The notes: generated from the sequence alone by a model not told the origin. 64,000 bases of DNA from Pseudomonadota bacterium (GCA_027621915.1 JAQCAD010000003.1:1-64000); one strand, 5' to 3'; shown: positions 8,360 through 19,137, numbered from the stretch's first letter. Program-made: numbers and translations.

Positions 8360-8716
8360 TTATTTCCAGGCCCTGAATTCAACGTAGGCAGGTATGGGCT
8401 TCTGGAGCGACTCCTGTTCTTTGACTCTTTCAGCAAGCCACTGAAGCCATTCCCAGATAGTGTCTCGCCCCATCTCGCGCCGCAATTCCTCAACATAGGA
8501 TTCCATGACGGCCCACGACTGCAAAATAGAGTGACTGAAGAAGTCGCACACAAGTTCCAGGCTTACTTGCCGTCGCTGCACCATAATTCCCAGGCTCTCC
8601 CAGGTAGCAAAGTAGGAATACAGCATCGGTAATTCTGCGCCGATGCGGTCGTCAAACTTTTTGCGAGACAGGCCCGCCGGCAGGCCGAAGGGGTCAGAGT
8701 CCGGCTCTGACTTCAT
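8360..8716 (-). CDS. DUF4760-like protein
   Basis: 118 residues, start two bases after the uvrA stop (TAGGAATG), so probably read by coupling from uvrA. The middle 'YFATWESLGIMVQRRQVSLELVCDFFSHSILQSW' region (given in parts: WESLGIMV, LVCDFF, ILQSWAVM) and 'WEWLQWLAERV' resemble the C-terminal part of DUF4760 proteins; the transmembrane N-terminus those usually have is absent. The first codons contain a perfect inverted repeat (8692-8710), so the true start could also be further in, for example the Met at codon 31. Function unknown; may be a truncated remnant. Confidence 0.5.
   Translation of the reverse strand: MKSEPDSDPFGLPAGLSRKKFDDRIGAELPMLYSYFATWESLGIMVQRRQVSLELVCDFFSHSILQSWAVMESYVEELRREMGRDTIWEWLQWLAERVKEQESLQKPIPAYVEFRAWK
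8692..8710. repeat. Small inverted repeat after uvrA
   Basis: GTCAGAG-TCCGG-CTCTGAC: seven-base perfect arms with a five-base loop, lying nine bases beyond the uvrA stop and within the first codons of the DUF4760-like ORF. It may be a weak terminator for uvrA or a copy of a dispersed short palindrome; there is no run of T after it on the uvrA strand (CCCCTTCGG follows). Confidence 0.5.
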
Positions 8717-8718
8717 TC

Positions 8719-11565
8719 CTAAGCCTGCCTTGCCTGACGGGCACCATTCAGCAAGGGTGCGAGGTATGCACCGGTAAACGAGGCCTTGTTGGCCGCCACA
8801 TCTTCCGGCGTTCCGGTCGCGATTATTTCGCCTCCGCCGTCACCGCCTTCAGGTCCAAGATCGATGACCCAGTCTGCGGTTTTGATGACGTCAAGATTGT
8901 GTTCGATTACGACGACGGTATTTCCCTTGTCGCGCAATCGATGCAAAACAGTCAGCAAATGGTCGATGTCGTGGAAATGCAGTCCGGTAGTCGGCTCGTC
9001 CAATATATAAAGTGTGTTGCCGGTGTCGCGCTTGGATAGCTCCTTCGCCAGCTTGACGCGTTGCGCTTCGCCGCCGGACAGCGTCGTCGCGTTTTGCCCA
9101 AGACAAACGTAAGAAAGCCCGACATCGAGCAATGTTTGCAGTTTCTTCGATAGGACAGGAACGTTCCTGAAGAACTCGGCAGCGTCCTCGACCGTCATCT
9201 CCAGCACTTCAGTGATGTTCCTGCCCTTGTAACGTATCTCCAGCGTCTCGCGGTTGTAGCGTTTACCACGACACACATCGCAAGGCACATAGACGTCGGG
9301 GAGGAAATGCATTTCGACCTTGATGACACCGTCACCCTGGCAGGCCTCACATCGTCCGCCCTTGACGTTAAAACTGAAGCGACCTGGCATATAGCCGCGC
9401 GAGCGTGATTCCTGAGTGCCGGCGAACAACTCCCGGATCGGCGTAAAGAGGCCACTGTATGTTGCCGGGTTCGACCGGGGCGTTCTACCAATCGGGCTCT
9501 GGCTGATATCGATGACGCGATCGACCTGGTCGAGGCCGGTGATTGCCTCGTACGCCGCCGCATTCTTGCTGCTGCGGTTCAGTTCTTCGGCAACTGCTTT
9601 ATAAAGCGTATCGTTAACCAACGTTGATTTCCCTGAGCCGGAGACGCCGGTCACGCAGGTCATCAGGCCCAGCGGAATGGATACGCTGATCGATTTCAGA
9701 TTATTGCCAGAAGCACCCGTGATCGTCAGCTGCCGTTTCTTGTCAGCCTTGACCCGATTGCCCGGCACCGCAATAGAGCGCCGGCCGGAAAGATACTGCC
9801 CGGTCAGGGACCGCGGATTCTGCCGAATCTCATCAGGCGTCCCCTGGGCGACAACCTGTCCGCCGTGCACGCCCGCGCCTGGTCCGAGATCGATGACATG
9901 GTCCGCGGACAGGATTGCTTCCTCGTCGTGTTCGACAACAATCACCGTGTTCCCAATATCACGCAAGTGGAAGAGCGTGCCAAGCAGCCGTTGGTTGTCG
10001 CGCTGATGCAGGCCAATAGACGGCTCATCGAGGATGTACATCACGCCGACAAGACCGGAACCGATCTGACTGGCAAGTCGGATACGCTGTGCTTCGCCGC
10101 CGGACAAAGTCTCAGCGCTGCGATTTAGTGACAGGTAATCGAGGCCAACGTCGCTTAAGAAAGCGAGCCGGTCGCCTATTTCCTTGACAATCTTCTCTGC
10201 GATGGTTGCGCGCCAGCCCTCGAGTGCCATTGTCTGGAAAAACTCCCGTGCATGCCCGACCGACAGGTCACTGATTTCCGGCAACGACTTGTCGGTGACA
10301 AATACATTCCGTGCCGCGAGATTTAATCGTGTTCCGTTGCAGTCCGGGCATGGTTGGCTGTTGAGATAACGCGTCAACTCTTCACGAACGGCATTGGATT
10401 CAGTTTCTTTGTATCGGCGATCGAGATTCGGTATTACGCCCTCAAATCGATGGTGTTGTTTGATCTCCATGCCGCGTGAATTTGCATAGTACAACTCGAT
10501 TTTTTCCTTTCCGCTGCCGAACAGGACAACTTGCTGCATTTTTTCGTCGAGGTCGCAATACGGCGTTTCAATGTCGAACTTGTAGTGCGCGGCCAGGCTC
10601 TTGATCATCTGGAAGTAGTAGGTTGTTTTGCGGTCCCAGCCGCGAATTGCGCCACCAGCCAGTGACAGGTCGGAATTGACGATAACCCGGTCGGGATCGA
10701 AAAACTGTTTTACGCCGAGACCGTCGCAGCCAGAGCAGGCGCCGGTCGGATTATTGAAAGAGAACAGGCGTGGTTCCAGCTCGGTAAGACTGTAGCCGCA
10801 GATCTTGCAGGCGAAACGGTCGGAAAAGACGAGCTCTTCTGCGGCCGGGTCGTCCATTATCGTGATACGCGCGACGCCGTCTGCCAGTTTCAGGGCAGTC
10901 TCGAATGACTCCGCAAGTCTCTGTCGCAATTCCGCATTGACTTTGAAGCGATCAACAATCGCATCGATGCTGTGCTTGCGTCGCAAATCAAGTTTTGGCG
11001 GATCGTCGAGCTCATAGACTTCGCCGTTGATGCGGGCGCGAATGAATCCCTGTGCCATGAGGTCCTGCATTAACTGAACATGCTCGCCCTTACGTTCGAC
11101 GACCACGGGTGCGAGCAGCATCAGGCGACTGTCTTTCGGCAATGCGAGGACCTGGTCGACCATCTGGCTGACAGTCTGCGCTTCGAGCGTGATGCCATGA
11201 TCAGGGCAGCGCGGCGTGCCGGCGCGGGCATACAGGAGGCGCAGGTAATCGTAAATCTCGGTAACGGTTCCGACGGTCGAGCGCGGATTGTGTGAGGTCG
11301 ATTTCTGTTCGATTGAAATTGCCGGAGACAGACCTTCGATATGATCGACATCCGGCTTTTCCATCATCGACAGGAATTGTCGCGCATAAGCGGACAACGA
11401 CTCAACGTAGCGTCGCTGGCCTTCCGCGTAAATTGTGTCAAATGCCAGCGACGATTTGCCCGAACCGGACAACCCGGTGAACACAATCAGCTTGTCCCGG
11501 GGCAAACTCAGATCAAGATTTCTGAGATTGTGGGTACGCGCGCCGCGAATTTCGATGGATTTCAT
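8719..11565 (-). CDS. uvrA: Excinuclease ABC subunit A (UvrA)
   Basis: 948-residue DNA-damage sensor of nucleotide excision repair; UvrA dimers find lesions and load UvrB. Full length for the family. It carries two ABC ATPase modules ([13 protein letters not shown] near residue 31; [13 protein letters not shown] near residue 640, with [12 protein letters not shown] and [15 protein letters not shown] signatures and [11 protein letters not shown] / [11 protein letters not shown] Walker B regions), and two zinc sites of CxxC pairs (CKIC...CSGC; CEAC...CDVC). Transcribed leftward and divergent from the transporter gene. I looked for a LexA-type box in the 175-base upstream gap and saw none of the CTG-N10-CAG kind. 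Confidence 0.97.
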   Translation of the reverse strand: MKSIEIRGARTHNLRNLDLSLPRDKLIVFTGLSGSGKSSLAFDTIYAEGQRRYVESLSAYARQFLSMMEKPDVDHIEGLSPAISIEQKSTSHNPRSTVGTVTEIYDYLRLLYARAGTPRCPDHGITLEAQTVSQMVDQVLALPKDSRLMLLAPVVVERKGEHVQLMQDLMAQGFIRARINGEVYELDDPPKLDLRRKHSIDAIVDRFKVNAELRQRLAESFETALKLADGVARITIMDDPAAEELVFSDRFACKICGYSLTELEPRLFSFNNPTGACSGCDGLGVKQFFDPDRVIVNSDLSLAGGAIRGWDRKTTYYFQMIKSLAAHYKFDIETPYCDLDEKMQQVVLFGSGKEKIELYYANSRGMEIKQHHRFEGVIPNLDRRYKETESNAVREELTRYLNSQPCPDCNGTRLNLAARNVFVTDKSLPEISDLSVGHAREFFQTMALEGWRATIAEKIVKEIGDRLAFLSDVGLDYLSLNRSAETLSGGEAQRIRLASQIGSGLVGVMYILDEPSIGLHQRDNQRLLGTLFHLRDIGNTVIVVEHDEEAILSADHVIDLGPGAGVHGGQVVAQGTPDEIRQNPRSLTGQYLSGRRSIAVPGNRVKADKKRQLTITGASGNNLKSISVSIPLGLMTCVTGVSGSGKSTLVNDTLYKAVAEELNRSSKNAAAYEAITGLDQVDRVIDISQSPIGRTPRSNPATYSGLFTPIRELFAGTQESRSRGYMPGRFSFNVKGGRCEACQGDGVIKVEMHFLPDVYVPCDVCRGKRYNRETLEIRYKGRNITEVLEMTVEDAAEFFRNVPVLSKKLQTLLDVGLSYVCLGQNATTLSGGEAQRVKLAKELSKRDTGNTLYILDEPTTGLHFHDIDHLLTVLHRLRDKGNTVVVIEHNLDVIKTADWVIDLGPEGGDGGGEIIATGTPEDVAANKASFTGAYLAPLLNGARQARQA

Positions 11566-11740
11566 AAGAGGATGCAGTGATCGGCGAACAACCTGCTAAT
11601 ATACGCCGCCGCATCAAGGCGAGGCAAAGCCGGGTTGGGTCGAATTCAGGGTGCGGCCGCCGGCGCGATAACATCCGTCACTTAATTTCTGGCCCGATCC
11701 TGTGCGAGATCAGCGTCTTAGGCCGAATCAAGAAACATAA

Positions 11741-12919
11741 ATGAGCAAGCAGTTCAGCCAGATATTCAACGCCATGTTGCCGCGGGAACGCCGCGCGGTT
11801 GGCGTCGTTGCGCTTATCGCGATATTTCGGATGTTCGGTCTGTTCGCATTACTGCCGGTCCTCGCGATCTATGCGGCGGCCCTTGAGGGCGCCACACCGA
11901 CATTGATCGGCATCGCGGTGGGTGGATACGGACTGACACAGGCCGCTCTGCAGATTCCTTTCGGTGCCTTGTCAGATCGTATTGGCCGTGTCCCTGTCAT
12001 CGTTTTTGGCCTGGTCCTGTTCGCGGCAGGTAGCGTGCTTGCGGCGCAAAGCGATACCATCCACGGCGTCATCGCCGGGCGACTTTTGCAGGGAGCCGGA
12101 GCCATTTCGGCAACGCTGACCGCGTTACTGGCGGACGCCACTCGAGAGGAAATTCGCACTCGCTCGATGGCAATCTTTGGCGTCGCTATTGGAAGTTCCT
12201 TTCTCCTGGCACTTATCATTGGTCCGATGATCGCGGCGGCGTCCAGCGTTCGCTCGTTGTTCTGGGTTGCTGCCGGCATGGCCGTGGTGGCAGGTTTGCT
12301 GCTTGGATTGTTACCGAAGGGAATCGAACGGCCTGCACAGTTGCCGGATCGAAGTGTCCGACAGGCGTTGCGGCCTGATCTGCTTCGACTGGACCTCTAT
12401 ATCTTTGTTCTGCATGCACTGCTGACGGCCAGTTTTGTCGCGCTGCCGTTCCTTTTGCGTAATGAATTGCAGCTGCCGCTGGATAGTCACTGGAAAATCT
12501 ACATTGGTGCCCTGCTGGTCTCGCTCGCAGGAACGGTGCCGCTGATTGCGGCCGATGAACGACAGGGGAAGTCCTCGACACTGGCTATGGCGATTCTGCT
12601 GTTGGTAATTGGTCAGCTGGCGCTGGCGGTTGCCGGCTCGTCAGCGATTGTCGTTTTTGCGGCACTCGCTGTTTTTTTTGCAGGATTCAATTTCCTCGAG
12701 GCCGGACTGCCAGCCAGGTTGTCTATCCGGGCTGCAGGGGAAATACGCGGTGCGGCGCTCGGCGTTTTTTCCAGCTCGCAGTTTCTGGGAGCCTTCGCCG
12801 GTGGCCTTATTGGCGGTCGATTTCTTGCCGTGGGCAATCCGGCCGCCGTGTTCATCGTCTGTGCCATGCTTGCCTCGATCTGGCTCGCAGTGCATAGAAT
12901 GAGCCCTGACTACGAATAA
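11741..12919 (+). CDS. Major facilitator superfamily transporter
   Basis: 392-residue inner-membrane transporter with about twelve hydrophobic helices. The MFS motif A between helices 2 and 3 is visible as 'GALSDRIGRVPVIV', and motif-like 'GRLLQGAGAISATLTALLAD' follows in helix 4-5. It resembles YajR-type drug/proton antiporters but lacks their C-terminal soluble domain. Substrate unknown. The order uvrA (divergent) - MFS - ssb recurs in gammaproteobacteria, so the position is not unusual. Confidence 0.85.
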   Translation: MSKQFSQIFNAMLPRERRAVGVVALIAIFRMFGLFALLPVLAIYAAALEGATPTLIGIAVGGYGLTQAALQIPFGALSDRIGRVPVIVFGLVLFAAGSVLAAQSDTIHGVIAGRLLQGAGAISATLTALLADATREEIRTRSMAIFGVAIGSSFLLALIIGPMIAAASSVRSLFWVAAGMAVVAGLLLGLLPKGIERPAQLPDRSVRQALRPDLLRLDLYIFVLHALLTASFVALPFLLRNELQLPLDSHWKIYIGALLVSLAGTVPLIAADERQGKSSTLAMAILLLVIGQLALAVAGSSAIVVFAALAVFFAGFNFLEAGLPARLSIRAAGEIRGAALGVFSSSQFLGAFAGGLIGGRFLAVGNPAAVFIVCAMLASIWLAVHRMSPDYE

Positions 12920-13027
12920 CCCGCCAGAACAGCCTTAAATCGGGCTGGCAATTGGTGTCGCAGGGCCTAAAATACCTACCCCCGCAGGCAAACGCGCGGG
13001 CGGATAACTTAATAACAGGGGACCACT

Positions 13028-13471
13028 ATGGCTCGCGGAGTCAACAAAGTAATTCTTGTCGGGAATCTCGGCAACGATCCGGAAACAAAATATATGCCCA
13101 GCGGTTCAGCTGTCACCAACCTGAGCGTGGCGACCAACGAATCCTGGAAGGACAAGCAAACCGGAGAGCAGAAAGACCGCACCGAATGGCACCGCGTCGC
13201 CATGTTCGGTCGACTCGCCGAGATCGCTGCCGAGTACCTCCGGAAGGGTTCCCAGGTTTACATCGAAGGCAAACTCCGCACCCGGAAGTGGCAGGATCAG
13301 CAAGGAAACGACAAGTACACAACCGAAATCATCGCCGATGAAATGCAGATGTTAGGCGGTCGAAGTGGCGGCGGTGCTCCGGCATCGGGTGGCAGTGGTG
13401 ACAACGGTGGTCCTCCGCCCGGTCCTCCGTCGGGCGGGCCTAATGACTTCGACGACGACATTCCATTCTGA
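13028..13471 (+). CDS. ssb: Single-stranded DNA-binding protein
   Basis: 147-residue SSB. The N-terminal OB fold is complete ([71 protein letters not shown]), followed by a glycine/proline-rich flexible linker from about residue 115 and the acidic tip DFDDDIPF that recruits replication and repair proteins. It acts as a tetramer on single-stranded DNA. A stop-to-start gap of 108 bases separates it from the transporter gene, so it probably has its own promoter. Confidence 0.97.
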   Translation: MARGVNKVILVGNLGNDPETKYMPSGSAVTNLSVATNESWKDKQTGEQKDRTEWHRVAMFGRLAEIAAEYLRKGSQVYIEGKLRTRKWQDQQGNDKYTTEIIADEMQMLGGRSGGGAPASGGSGDNGGPPPGPPSGGPNDFDDDIPF

Positions 13472-13639
13472 AAATGCCTCATCTGGCGCGATACGGCGTT
13501 AAAAGCCATCTCGAAATGCTCACGTACTGGTGTGTACGCGCTGCTTTCCCGACGACTTTTGTTTTGTCTCGCACTCACATGAGACGTTTTCCCGATTGAT
13601 AGTGATGTTGCTAACACGTCGTAACTTCGAAGATCCAAT

Positions 13640-14980
13640 ATGACCGCAAAGCTCTACATCAAGACGATGGGCTGCCAGATGAACGAGTACGACTCGCAGA
13701 AGATGGCGGATGTCCTGCGCCTGTCTCACGGCTATGAATTGACGTCGTCTCCCGAAGATGCCGATTTGTTGCTGGTGAATACCTGCTCGATTCGCGAAAA
13801 GGCCCAGGAAAAAGTCTTTTCTGAGCTGGGTCGGTGGCGGGCTCTGAAGGAAAAGAGACCTGCACTGATGATCGGTGTTGGTGGCTGTGTCGCCAGCCAG
13901 GAAGGTGAGGGCATCAGAAAACGTGCGCCGTTTGTCGACATGGTGTTTGGTCCGCAGACGCTGCATCGTCTGCCTGAAATGGTTGACGAAGTACGTAGCA
14001 GCGGACACGGGGTGGTTGACATTTCTTTTCCGGAAATCGAAAAGTTCGATCGCCTGCCGGAACCGCGTGCCGAAGGACCCACTGCCTTCGTGTCGGTGAT
14101 GGAAGGCTGCAGCAAGTACTGCTCGTTCTGTGTGGTGCCCTACACCCGCGGCGAAGAAATCAGCCGGCCACTTGATGATGTCATTGCAGAAGCAGCAAGC
14201 CTGGCCGCGCAGGGTGTGCGCGAAATCAATTTACTGGGGCAGAATGTCAACGCCTACCGCGGGCCCATGCACGATGGTCAGATTGCAGATCTTGCAACAT
14301 TGATTTACTACGTCGCTGCCATCGAAGGTATTGGAAGGATCCGATTTACGACCTCGCACCCGGTTGAGTTCACTGACAGCCTGATTCAGGCATACGCTGA
14401 GGTGCCCAAACTAGCCAATTACCTGCATCTTCCCGTTCAAAACGGATCCGATCGAATCCTTGCCCTGATGAAACGCGGGCACACCACGCTGGAGTACAAG
14501 CAGAAAATCCGCAGGCTTCGCGCGGTTCGACCCGGCATTTCCCTGTCTTCTGATTTCATCGTAGGTTTCCCTGGGGAGACCGACACGGACTTCGCCGCAA
14601 CAATGGATCTAATTGCTGAAATGGGATTTGACCAGTCATTCAGTTTCATTTACAGCGCGAGGCCTGGAACACCGGCCGCAGGGTTGGTTGACCACACACC
14701 GGTAGAGACCAAGAAAGAACGTCTCCAATTATTGCAGGCGCGAATCAATCAGCAGGCGAGGGAAATTAGTCTCTCGATGATCGGCACGACGCAGTCGGTG
14801 CTGGTCGAGCGGCCCGCAAAGAAAAACCCGCGACAATTGTGTGGTCGCACAGAGAATATGCGTTGGGTGAATTTCGACTGTGATCCTTCCTGGATAGGGC
14901 AGTTCGTCGACGTAGTTATCACTGAGGCGATGCCCAATTCTTTACGCGGGCGGCTGGCGAACAATCGCGCAGTTGCCTGA
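13640..14980 (+). CDS. miaB: tRNA-2-methylthio-N6-dimethylallyladenosine synthase MiaB
   Basis: 446-residue radical-SAM methylthiotransferase that converts i6A37 to ms2i6A37 in tRNAs reading U-starting codons. N-terminal UPF0004 domain has the three cluster cysteines ([22 protein letters not shown]). The radical-SAM CxxxCxxC is at residues 157, 161 and 164 ([16 protein letters not shown]), and a C-terminal TRAM domain is present ([13 protein letters not shown]). Length is normal. The gene is followed by a 158-base gap and then the ybeZ-ybeY-corC-lnt genes, the usual order. Confidence 0.96.
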   Translation: MTAKLYIKTMGCQMNEYDSQKMADVLRLSHGYELTSSPEDADLLLVNTCSIREKAQEKVFSELGRWRALKEKRPALMIGVGGCVASQEGEGIRKRAPFVDMVFGPQTLHRLPEMVDEVRSSGHGVVDISFPEIEKFDRLPEPRAEGPTAFVSVMEGCSKYCSFCVVPYTRGEEISRPLDDVIAEAASLAAQGVREINLLGQNVNAYRGPMHDGQIADLATLIYYVAAIEGIGRIRFTTSHPVEFTDSLIQAYAEVPKLANYLHLPVQNGSDRILALMKRGHTTLEYKQKIRRLRAVRPGISLSSDFIVGFPGETDTDFAATMDLIAEMGFDQSFSFIYSARPGTPAAGLVDHTPVETKKERLQLLQARINQQAREISLSMIGTTQSVLVERPAKKNPRQLCGRTENMRWVNFDCDPSWIGQFVDVVITEAMPNSLRGRLANNRAVA

Positions 14981-15063
14981 TTATTCTTACTAAACATAAC
15001 GTTACAGGCAGGCCACCGATTGGCCACATGCCTTGGCGACAAATGTTTATGTCGTGATTCACC

Positions 15064-15091
15064 TATACAGTCCAGGTACGTTCGATATAAT
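15064..15091 (+). promoter_or_regulatory. Putative sigma-70 promoter before ybeZ
   Basis: A perfect -10 hexamer TATAAT (15086-15091) and a -35-like TATACA (15064-15069, four of six matches) are 16 bases apart, about 48 bases upstream of the ybeZ start. Predicted only from spacing and consensus. Confidence 0.4.
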
Positions 15092-15138
15092 CGTGCCCTA
15101 CGATCGTCTAACGGCACATCAGGTGTAATTACCCGCCA

Positions 15139-16134
15139 TTGAATACAGCACAGATATCTCAGGACTTCGTCCTGGAACCCGCCGACAATAGTCGTCTCGC
15201 GAACCTCTGCGGTCAGTTTGACGAACACCTGCGCCAGATTGAGCGCCGCCTTAACGTTGAAATCGCCAGTCGCGGAAATCAATTTCGCGTGACCGGCAAT
15301 GCGGGCGCAGCACAGACAGGTTCAGACGTCCTCCACGCACTATTCGACATGACGGGTCGTGAAAGGCTCGATCCCGAGCGAGTGCATGTCTGTTTGCAGG
15401 AAACCGTTATGAATGAGGCAGAAGCTCAGCATGAGACAGTGGATATGAAGTCGCAAGAAGATGCTGTTGTCGAAATTCAGACAAAACAGAAGCTGGTTCG
15501 GGCCCGCGGCGCGAACCAGAAAGCCTATCTGAAGAGCATTGACAGTCATGACCTCGCTTTCGGAATCGGCCCGGCCGGTACTGGGAAAACTTACCTCGCG
15601 GTTGCCAGTGCCATCGACGCGCTGGAGAACGATCGCGTTCGGCGTATCGTTCTGGTGCGACCGGCTGTTGAAGCGGGGGAGCGGCTGGGGTTTCTCCCGG
15701 GAGACATGTCACAGAAAGTCGATCCCTACCTCCGCCCTATGTACGATGCGCTCTATGAAATGCTTGGTGCTGATCAGGTCGCGCGCCACATCGAAAAAAA
15801 TGTCATCGAGGTCGCGCCACTTGCTTTCATGCGTGGACGTTCGCTCAACGATTCTTTCATCATTTTGGACGAAGCCCAGAATACCAGCGTCGCGCAGATG
15901 AAAATGTTTCTGACACGCATTGGCTTCGGTTCGCAGGCTGTCGTGACCGGTGACGTTACCCAAATTGATTTGCCCTCGGGCCAATTGTCCGGCCTGAAGA
16001 ATGCGGTGGAGATTCTGAAGGATGTCGAAGGTATCGCGTTCACGTATTTCTCGCCGAAAGACGTTGTGCGGCACCTGCTCGTGCAGCGAATCGTCGAAGC
16101 TTATGAGGCCGACGGCAATGGGCACAGGTCCTGA
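15139..16134 (+). CDS. ybeZ: PhoH-like ATPase YbeZ
   Basis: 331-residue PhoH-family ATPase that partners the endonuclease YbeY in rRNA maturation and ribosome quality control. The P-loop GPAGTGKTYLA lies near residues 143-153, with the family's RPAVEAGERLGFLPGD and the Walker B 'FIILDEAQNTSVAQMKMFLTR' region (seen as FIILDEAQN) further on. Translation seems to start at TTG 15139 (NTAQISQDF), as no ATG lies upstream of the conserved N-terminal part. It is followed after 20 bases by ybeY. Confidence 0.92.
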   Translation: MNTAQISQDFVLEPADNSRLANLCGQFDEHLRQIERRLNVEIASRGNQFRVTGNAGAAQTGSDVLHALFDMTGRERLDPERVHVCLQETVMNEAEAQHETVDMKSQEDAVVEIQTKQKLVRARGANQKAYLKSIDSHDLAFGIGPAGTGKTYLAVASAIDALENDRVRRIVLVRPAVEAGERLGFLPGDMSQKVDPYLRPMYDALYEMLGADQVARHIEKNVIEVAPLAFMRGRSLNDSFIILDEAQNTSVAQMKMFLTRIGFGSQAVVTGDVTQIDLPSGQLSGLKNAVEILKDVEGIAFTYFSPKDVVRHLLVQRIVEAYEADGNGHRS

Positions 16135-16154
16135 AACGTTCACTGAATTCAGGT

Positions 16155-16619
16155 GTGTTTGTGGACGTCCAGATAGCCAGCACTGTATCCAGTATCCCGG
16201 ACACGATTGAAATTCAGTCTTGCGTGAGTGACGTTCTGCGGGAACTTGCTTTCAGCGGTGAGTGCGAAGTATCGGTCCGTATTGTTGATGAAAAGGAGGG
16301 CCGCGACCTCAATCGGCAGCACCGCGACATGGACAAGGCGACGAACGTACTGTCTTTTCCGCCGGACCGCGAAACGGCCGGTCATCTGCCGCCCGATGTG
16401 CCGTGTTCGCTCGGCGACATCGTAATTTGTGGCCCGATAGTGGAGCGTGAAGCAGCTGAACAAGGCAGGGAAATCGCGGCGCACTGGGCACACCTCCTGG
16501 TGCATGGAACGCTACATTTGCTGGGGCACGACCATAAAGATGACGTGGAAGCCGCAGCGATGGAAGCCATTGAAACGCGGATATTGGTACGCCGGGGTTT
16601 TGAAGATCCTTATTCCTAA
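16155..16619 (+). CDS. ybeY: Endoribonuclease YbeY
   Basis: 154-residue zinc endoribonuclease needed for 16S rRNA 3'-end maturation and ribosome quality control. The metal-binding motif HGTLHLLGHDH (three histidines) is intact near residue 118-128, preceded by the conserved 'RDMDKATNVLSFP' and 'LGDIVIC' stretches. The start is GTG 16155 (another GTG two bases earlier is out of frame). It follows ybeZ and precedes corC in the usual order. Confidence 0.94.
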   Translation: MFVDVQIASTVSSIPDTIEIQSCVSDVLRELAFSGECEVSVRIVDEKEGRDLNRQHRDMDKATNVLSFPPDRETAGHLPPDVPCSLGDIVICGPIVEREAAEQGREIAAHWAHLLVHGTLHLLGHDHKDDVEAAAMEAIETRILVRRGFEDPYS

Positions 16620-16735
16620 TAGAATCAAGAGCATAAGAAATACTAGTTGAGAAAATTCAGGCAGCATGGAACTGCTACACTACCGGCCGGCACTTGCCTG
16701 CCGATTACTGAAATGACATTGAACAGACACGGAAA

Positions 16736-17614
16736 ATGAACGAAAAACCGCCAAGTACCAACGGCTCGGGAAGAACCGGCGTATTCAAACGCGTGATACG
16801 TGCCATAAAAGGTGACCCCCTGAGCCGCGACGAGATACAAAATCTTTTGCAGGAAGACGAAAGCGTCTTCGAACCCGAAGAAAAAGAGATGCTGAGCAAC
16901 GTCCTGGAAGTTGCAGAAACCCAGGTTCGTGACGTCATGATTCCCCGTTCCCAGATGGTTGTAATCGAGCTGGGACATTCACTTGACGAGATGTTGAGCG
17001 TGATCCTTAGCTCTGGTCATTCCAGGTTCCCGGTTATTGGCGAGGATCGGGACGAAGTCCTCGGCATTCTGCTCGCGAAGGACTTGCTGAGATTCTTTGG
17101 CGATGCGACCGACACTGAGCTTGACATCGAAGACTATCTTCGCCCGGTTACCGTCATCCCCGAATCGAAACGCCTCAATGCGTTGCTCAAAGAGTTTCGG
17201 GACAGTCGAAGCCACATGGCGATCGTCGTCGACGAATACGGCGGTGTGTCGGGCTTGTTGACGATCGAAGATGTGCTCGAAGAAATTGTCGGCGAGATCG
17301 ATGATGAACATGATCCCGAAGAGGCTGAGTTCATTCAGGCCGATACTGACAGTGAAGGCCGGCCATGTTTTGCAGTTCGTGCGTTGACGCGCATTGAAGA
17401 CTTCAATGAGTATTTCGGATGCGAACTCCCTGAAGAAGAGGATTACGATACGGTTGGAGGACTGGTCATGCATGCGCTCGGACGATTGCCTCGGCTAGGT
17501 GAGAAACTCAAGTACGACGATTTCGAATTTTGCGTGACCAAAGCAGACCGCCGCCGCATCGATGCGCTTCAGGTAAAACGGCTCGTGCAGGACGTTGACG
17601 CATCGAGCGGCTAA
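16736..17614 (+). CDS. corC: CorC/YbeX CBS-pair protein
   Basis: 292-residue cytosolic protein of the HlyC/CorC family (YbeX). After an acidic N-terminus (DEIQNLLQEDESVFEPEE) come two CBS domains (DVMIPRSQMVVIE; RPVTVIPESKRLNALL with 'MAIVVDEYGGVSGLLTIEDVLEEIVGEI') that bind adenosine nucleotides and Mg2+, then the CorC/HlyC C-terminal domain (DYDTVGGLVMHALGRLPRLGE). It is linked to magnesium/cobalt efflux and, with ybeY and ybeZ, to ribosome maturation. Six bases separate it from lnt. Confidence 0.93.
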   Translation: MNEKPPSTNGSGRTGVFKRVIRAIKGDPLSRDEIQNLLQEDESVFEPEEKEMLSNVLEVAETQVRDVMIPRSQMVVIELGHSLDEMLSVILSSGHSRFPVIGEDRDEVLGILLAKDLLRFFGDATDTELDIEDYLRPVTVIPESKRLNALLKEFRDSRSHMAIVVDEYGGVSGLLTIEDVLEEIVGEIDDEHDPEEAEFIQADTDSEGRPCFAVRALTRIEDFNEYFGCELPEEEDYDTVGGLVMHALGRLPRLGEKLKYDDFEFCVTKADRRRIDALQVKRLVQDVDASSG

Positions 17615-17619
17615 CTGAC

Positions 17620-19137
17620 GTGTCGGAAAAGTTTTCTTTCGAGACGTTATCCACAGCTAGACCCTGGTTGACCCGCTTCGCGTTTCTCTTGCTTGGCAGC
17701 CTGGTCATGTTGTCGTTTGCACCTTTTGGATTCTATGTGCTCGCGCCGCTGCTGGTAATGCCGCTCCTGTATGCCTTCACGAGGTCGAAGCCGAGGCAAG
17801 CCTTTCAGCTCGGATTTTGTTTCGGCGCCGGCCTTTTTTTGGCCGGAACCTATTGGCTTTACATTTCGATTCACGTTTTTGGCGAGGCGCCGCTGGTATT
17901 GGCCGTGATTCTCATGCTGGGCCTGGTGATCATCATGGCCCTCTATTACGGTGCCGCTGGCTGGGCGATCTCGCTGTTCTGCAACGGCGGAATGTGGAGC
18001 TTGGTATGGGTCGCGCCGTCGGTGTGGGTACTTCTGGAATGGTTGCGCGGCTGGGTCCTGAGCGGTTTCCCGTGGATGACCCTTGGTTACACCCAGATCG
18101 ATTCTCCGCTGGCGGGCCTGGCGCCGGTAATCGGAGTCTATGGTTTGTCGCTGTTGTTGATGATCAGCGCGAGTGGGCTACTCGCTGTCCTCCAGACGCC
18201 TGGAAAAACCCGACTGTCATTCGCTGCGGTAGCAGTATTGCCGTGGATTATCGGTTACGCAGCGGGCAGTTTTTCGTGGACCGAGCCCTCGGGGCAGACT
18301 GTGCGTACGACGATCGTGCAGGGGGGCGTATCGCAGGATAGAAAATGGTTGCCAGAGCAGTTTGCTGCGACGCTAGAACTGTATCGGAATTCACTACTTG
18401 AAAATGGCGAAAGCGATCTGGTTGTCTGGCCTGAAGTTGCCATTCCGTCCGTAATCGATCAGGTCGAGAGTTATATCGCTCAGCTGGAACTGGACGTCGC
18501 CGCGCACGAACAGACTTTGCTGTTCGGAATTCTCGAAAGGGATTTGCGCAGAGAGCAGGTGTTCAACAGTGTTGTATCCATCGGCGGCGATGGTCGGCAG
18601 ATTTATCGGAAGCGTCACCTGGTTCCATTCGGAGAGTATTTCCCGGTACCGGACTTCGTCCGCGAATGGATGCGACTGATGAACTTGCCGTACAGCGATA
18701 TCGCGCCCGGTGATGATGTTCAACCGCTACTGAAAATCAAAGATGGCAATCAGCTATCAGTAGCAATCTGCTATGAAGATGCGTATGCGACGGAACAGCT
18801 ATATGCGTTGCCTGAGGCAGGCATCCTTGTAAATGTAAGCAATGATGCATGGTTCGGCGATTCAATCGCACCTCATCAACACCTTGAGATTGCACGCATG
18901 CGGGCCCTGGAACTGGGTCGGCCCGTGGTCCGGGCGACCAACAACGGTGTGAGTGCATTTATCGGCTCAGACGGCGCGTTGCTCTCCAGGGGACCACAGT
19001 TCGAGTTTGTTGAATTGACAGGTGACGTTCAGCCGCGTACCGGGCTTACGCCTTATGCGCGCATGGGCAACCGGCCTGTCGTCCTGTTCTCATTGACGAT
19101 CATCCTGTGGACGGTTTGGTACTCGCGAAGACCCTGA
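17620..19137 (+). CDS. lnt: Apolipoprotein N-acyltransferase
   Basis: 505-residue inner-membrane enzyme that adds the third acyl chain to outer-membrane lipoproteins. About six or seven membrane helices fill the first 215 residues, then the periplasmic nitrilase-like domain carries the catalytic triad: Glu272 (VVWPEVAIP), Lys331 (YRKRHLVPFGEY) and Cys384 (VAICYEDAY), numbered from the GTG start at 17620. A last hydrophobic helix closes the protein. Last gene of the ybeZ-ybeY-corC-lnt run; an AT-rich gap follows. Confidence 0.95.
   Translation: MSEKFSFETLSTARPWLTRFAFLLLGSLVMLSFAPFGFYVLAPLLVMPLLYAFTRSKPRQAFQLGFCFGAGLFLAGTYWLYISIHVFGEAPLVLAVILMLGLVIIMALYYGAAGWAISLFCNGGMWSLVWVAPSVWVLLEWLRGWVLSGFPWMTLGYTQIDSPLAGLAPVIGVYGLSLLLMISASGLLAVLQTPGKTRLSFAAVAVLPWIIGYAAGSFSWTEPSGQTVRTTIVQGGVSQDRKWLPEQFAATLELYRNSLLENGESDLVVWPEVAIPSVIDQVESYIAQLELDVAAHEQTLLFGILERDLRREQVFNSVVSIGGDGRQIYRKRHLVPFGEYFPVPDFVREWMRLMNLPYSDIAPGDDVQPLLKIKDGNQLSVAICYEDAYATEQLYALPEAGILVNVSNDAWFGDSIAPHQHLEIARMRALELGRPVVRATNNGVSAFIGSDGALLSRGPQFEFVELTGDVQPRTGLTPYARMGNRPVVLFSLTIILWTVWYSRRP

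Noticed and set aside
11566-11740. LexA/SOS box for uvrA
   Set aside because: I looked for CTG-N10-CAG in the uvrA/MFS gap and found none; other lengths of spacer do not count.
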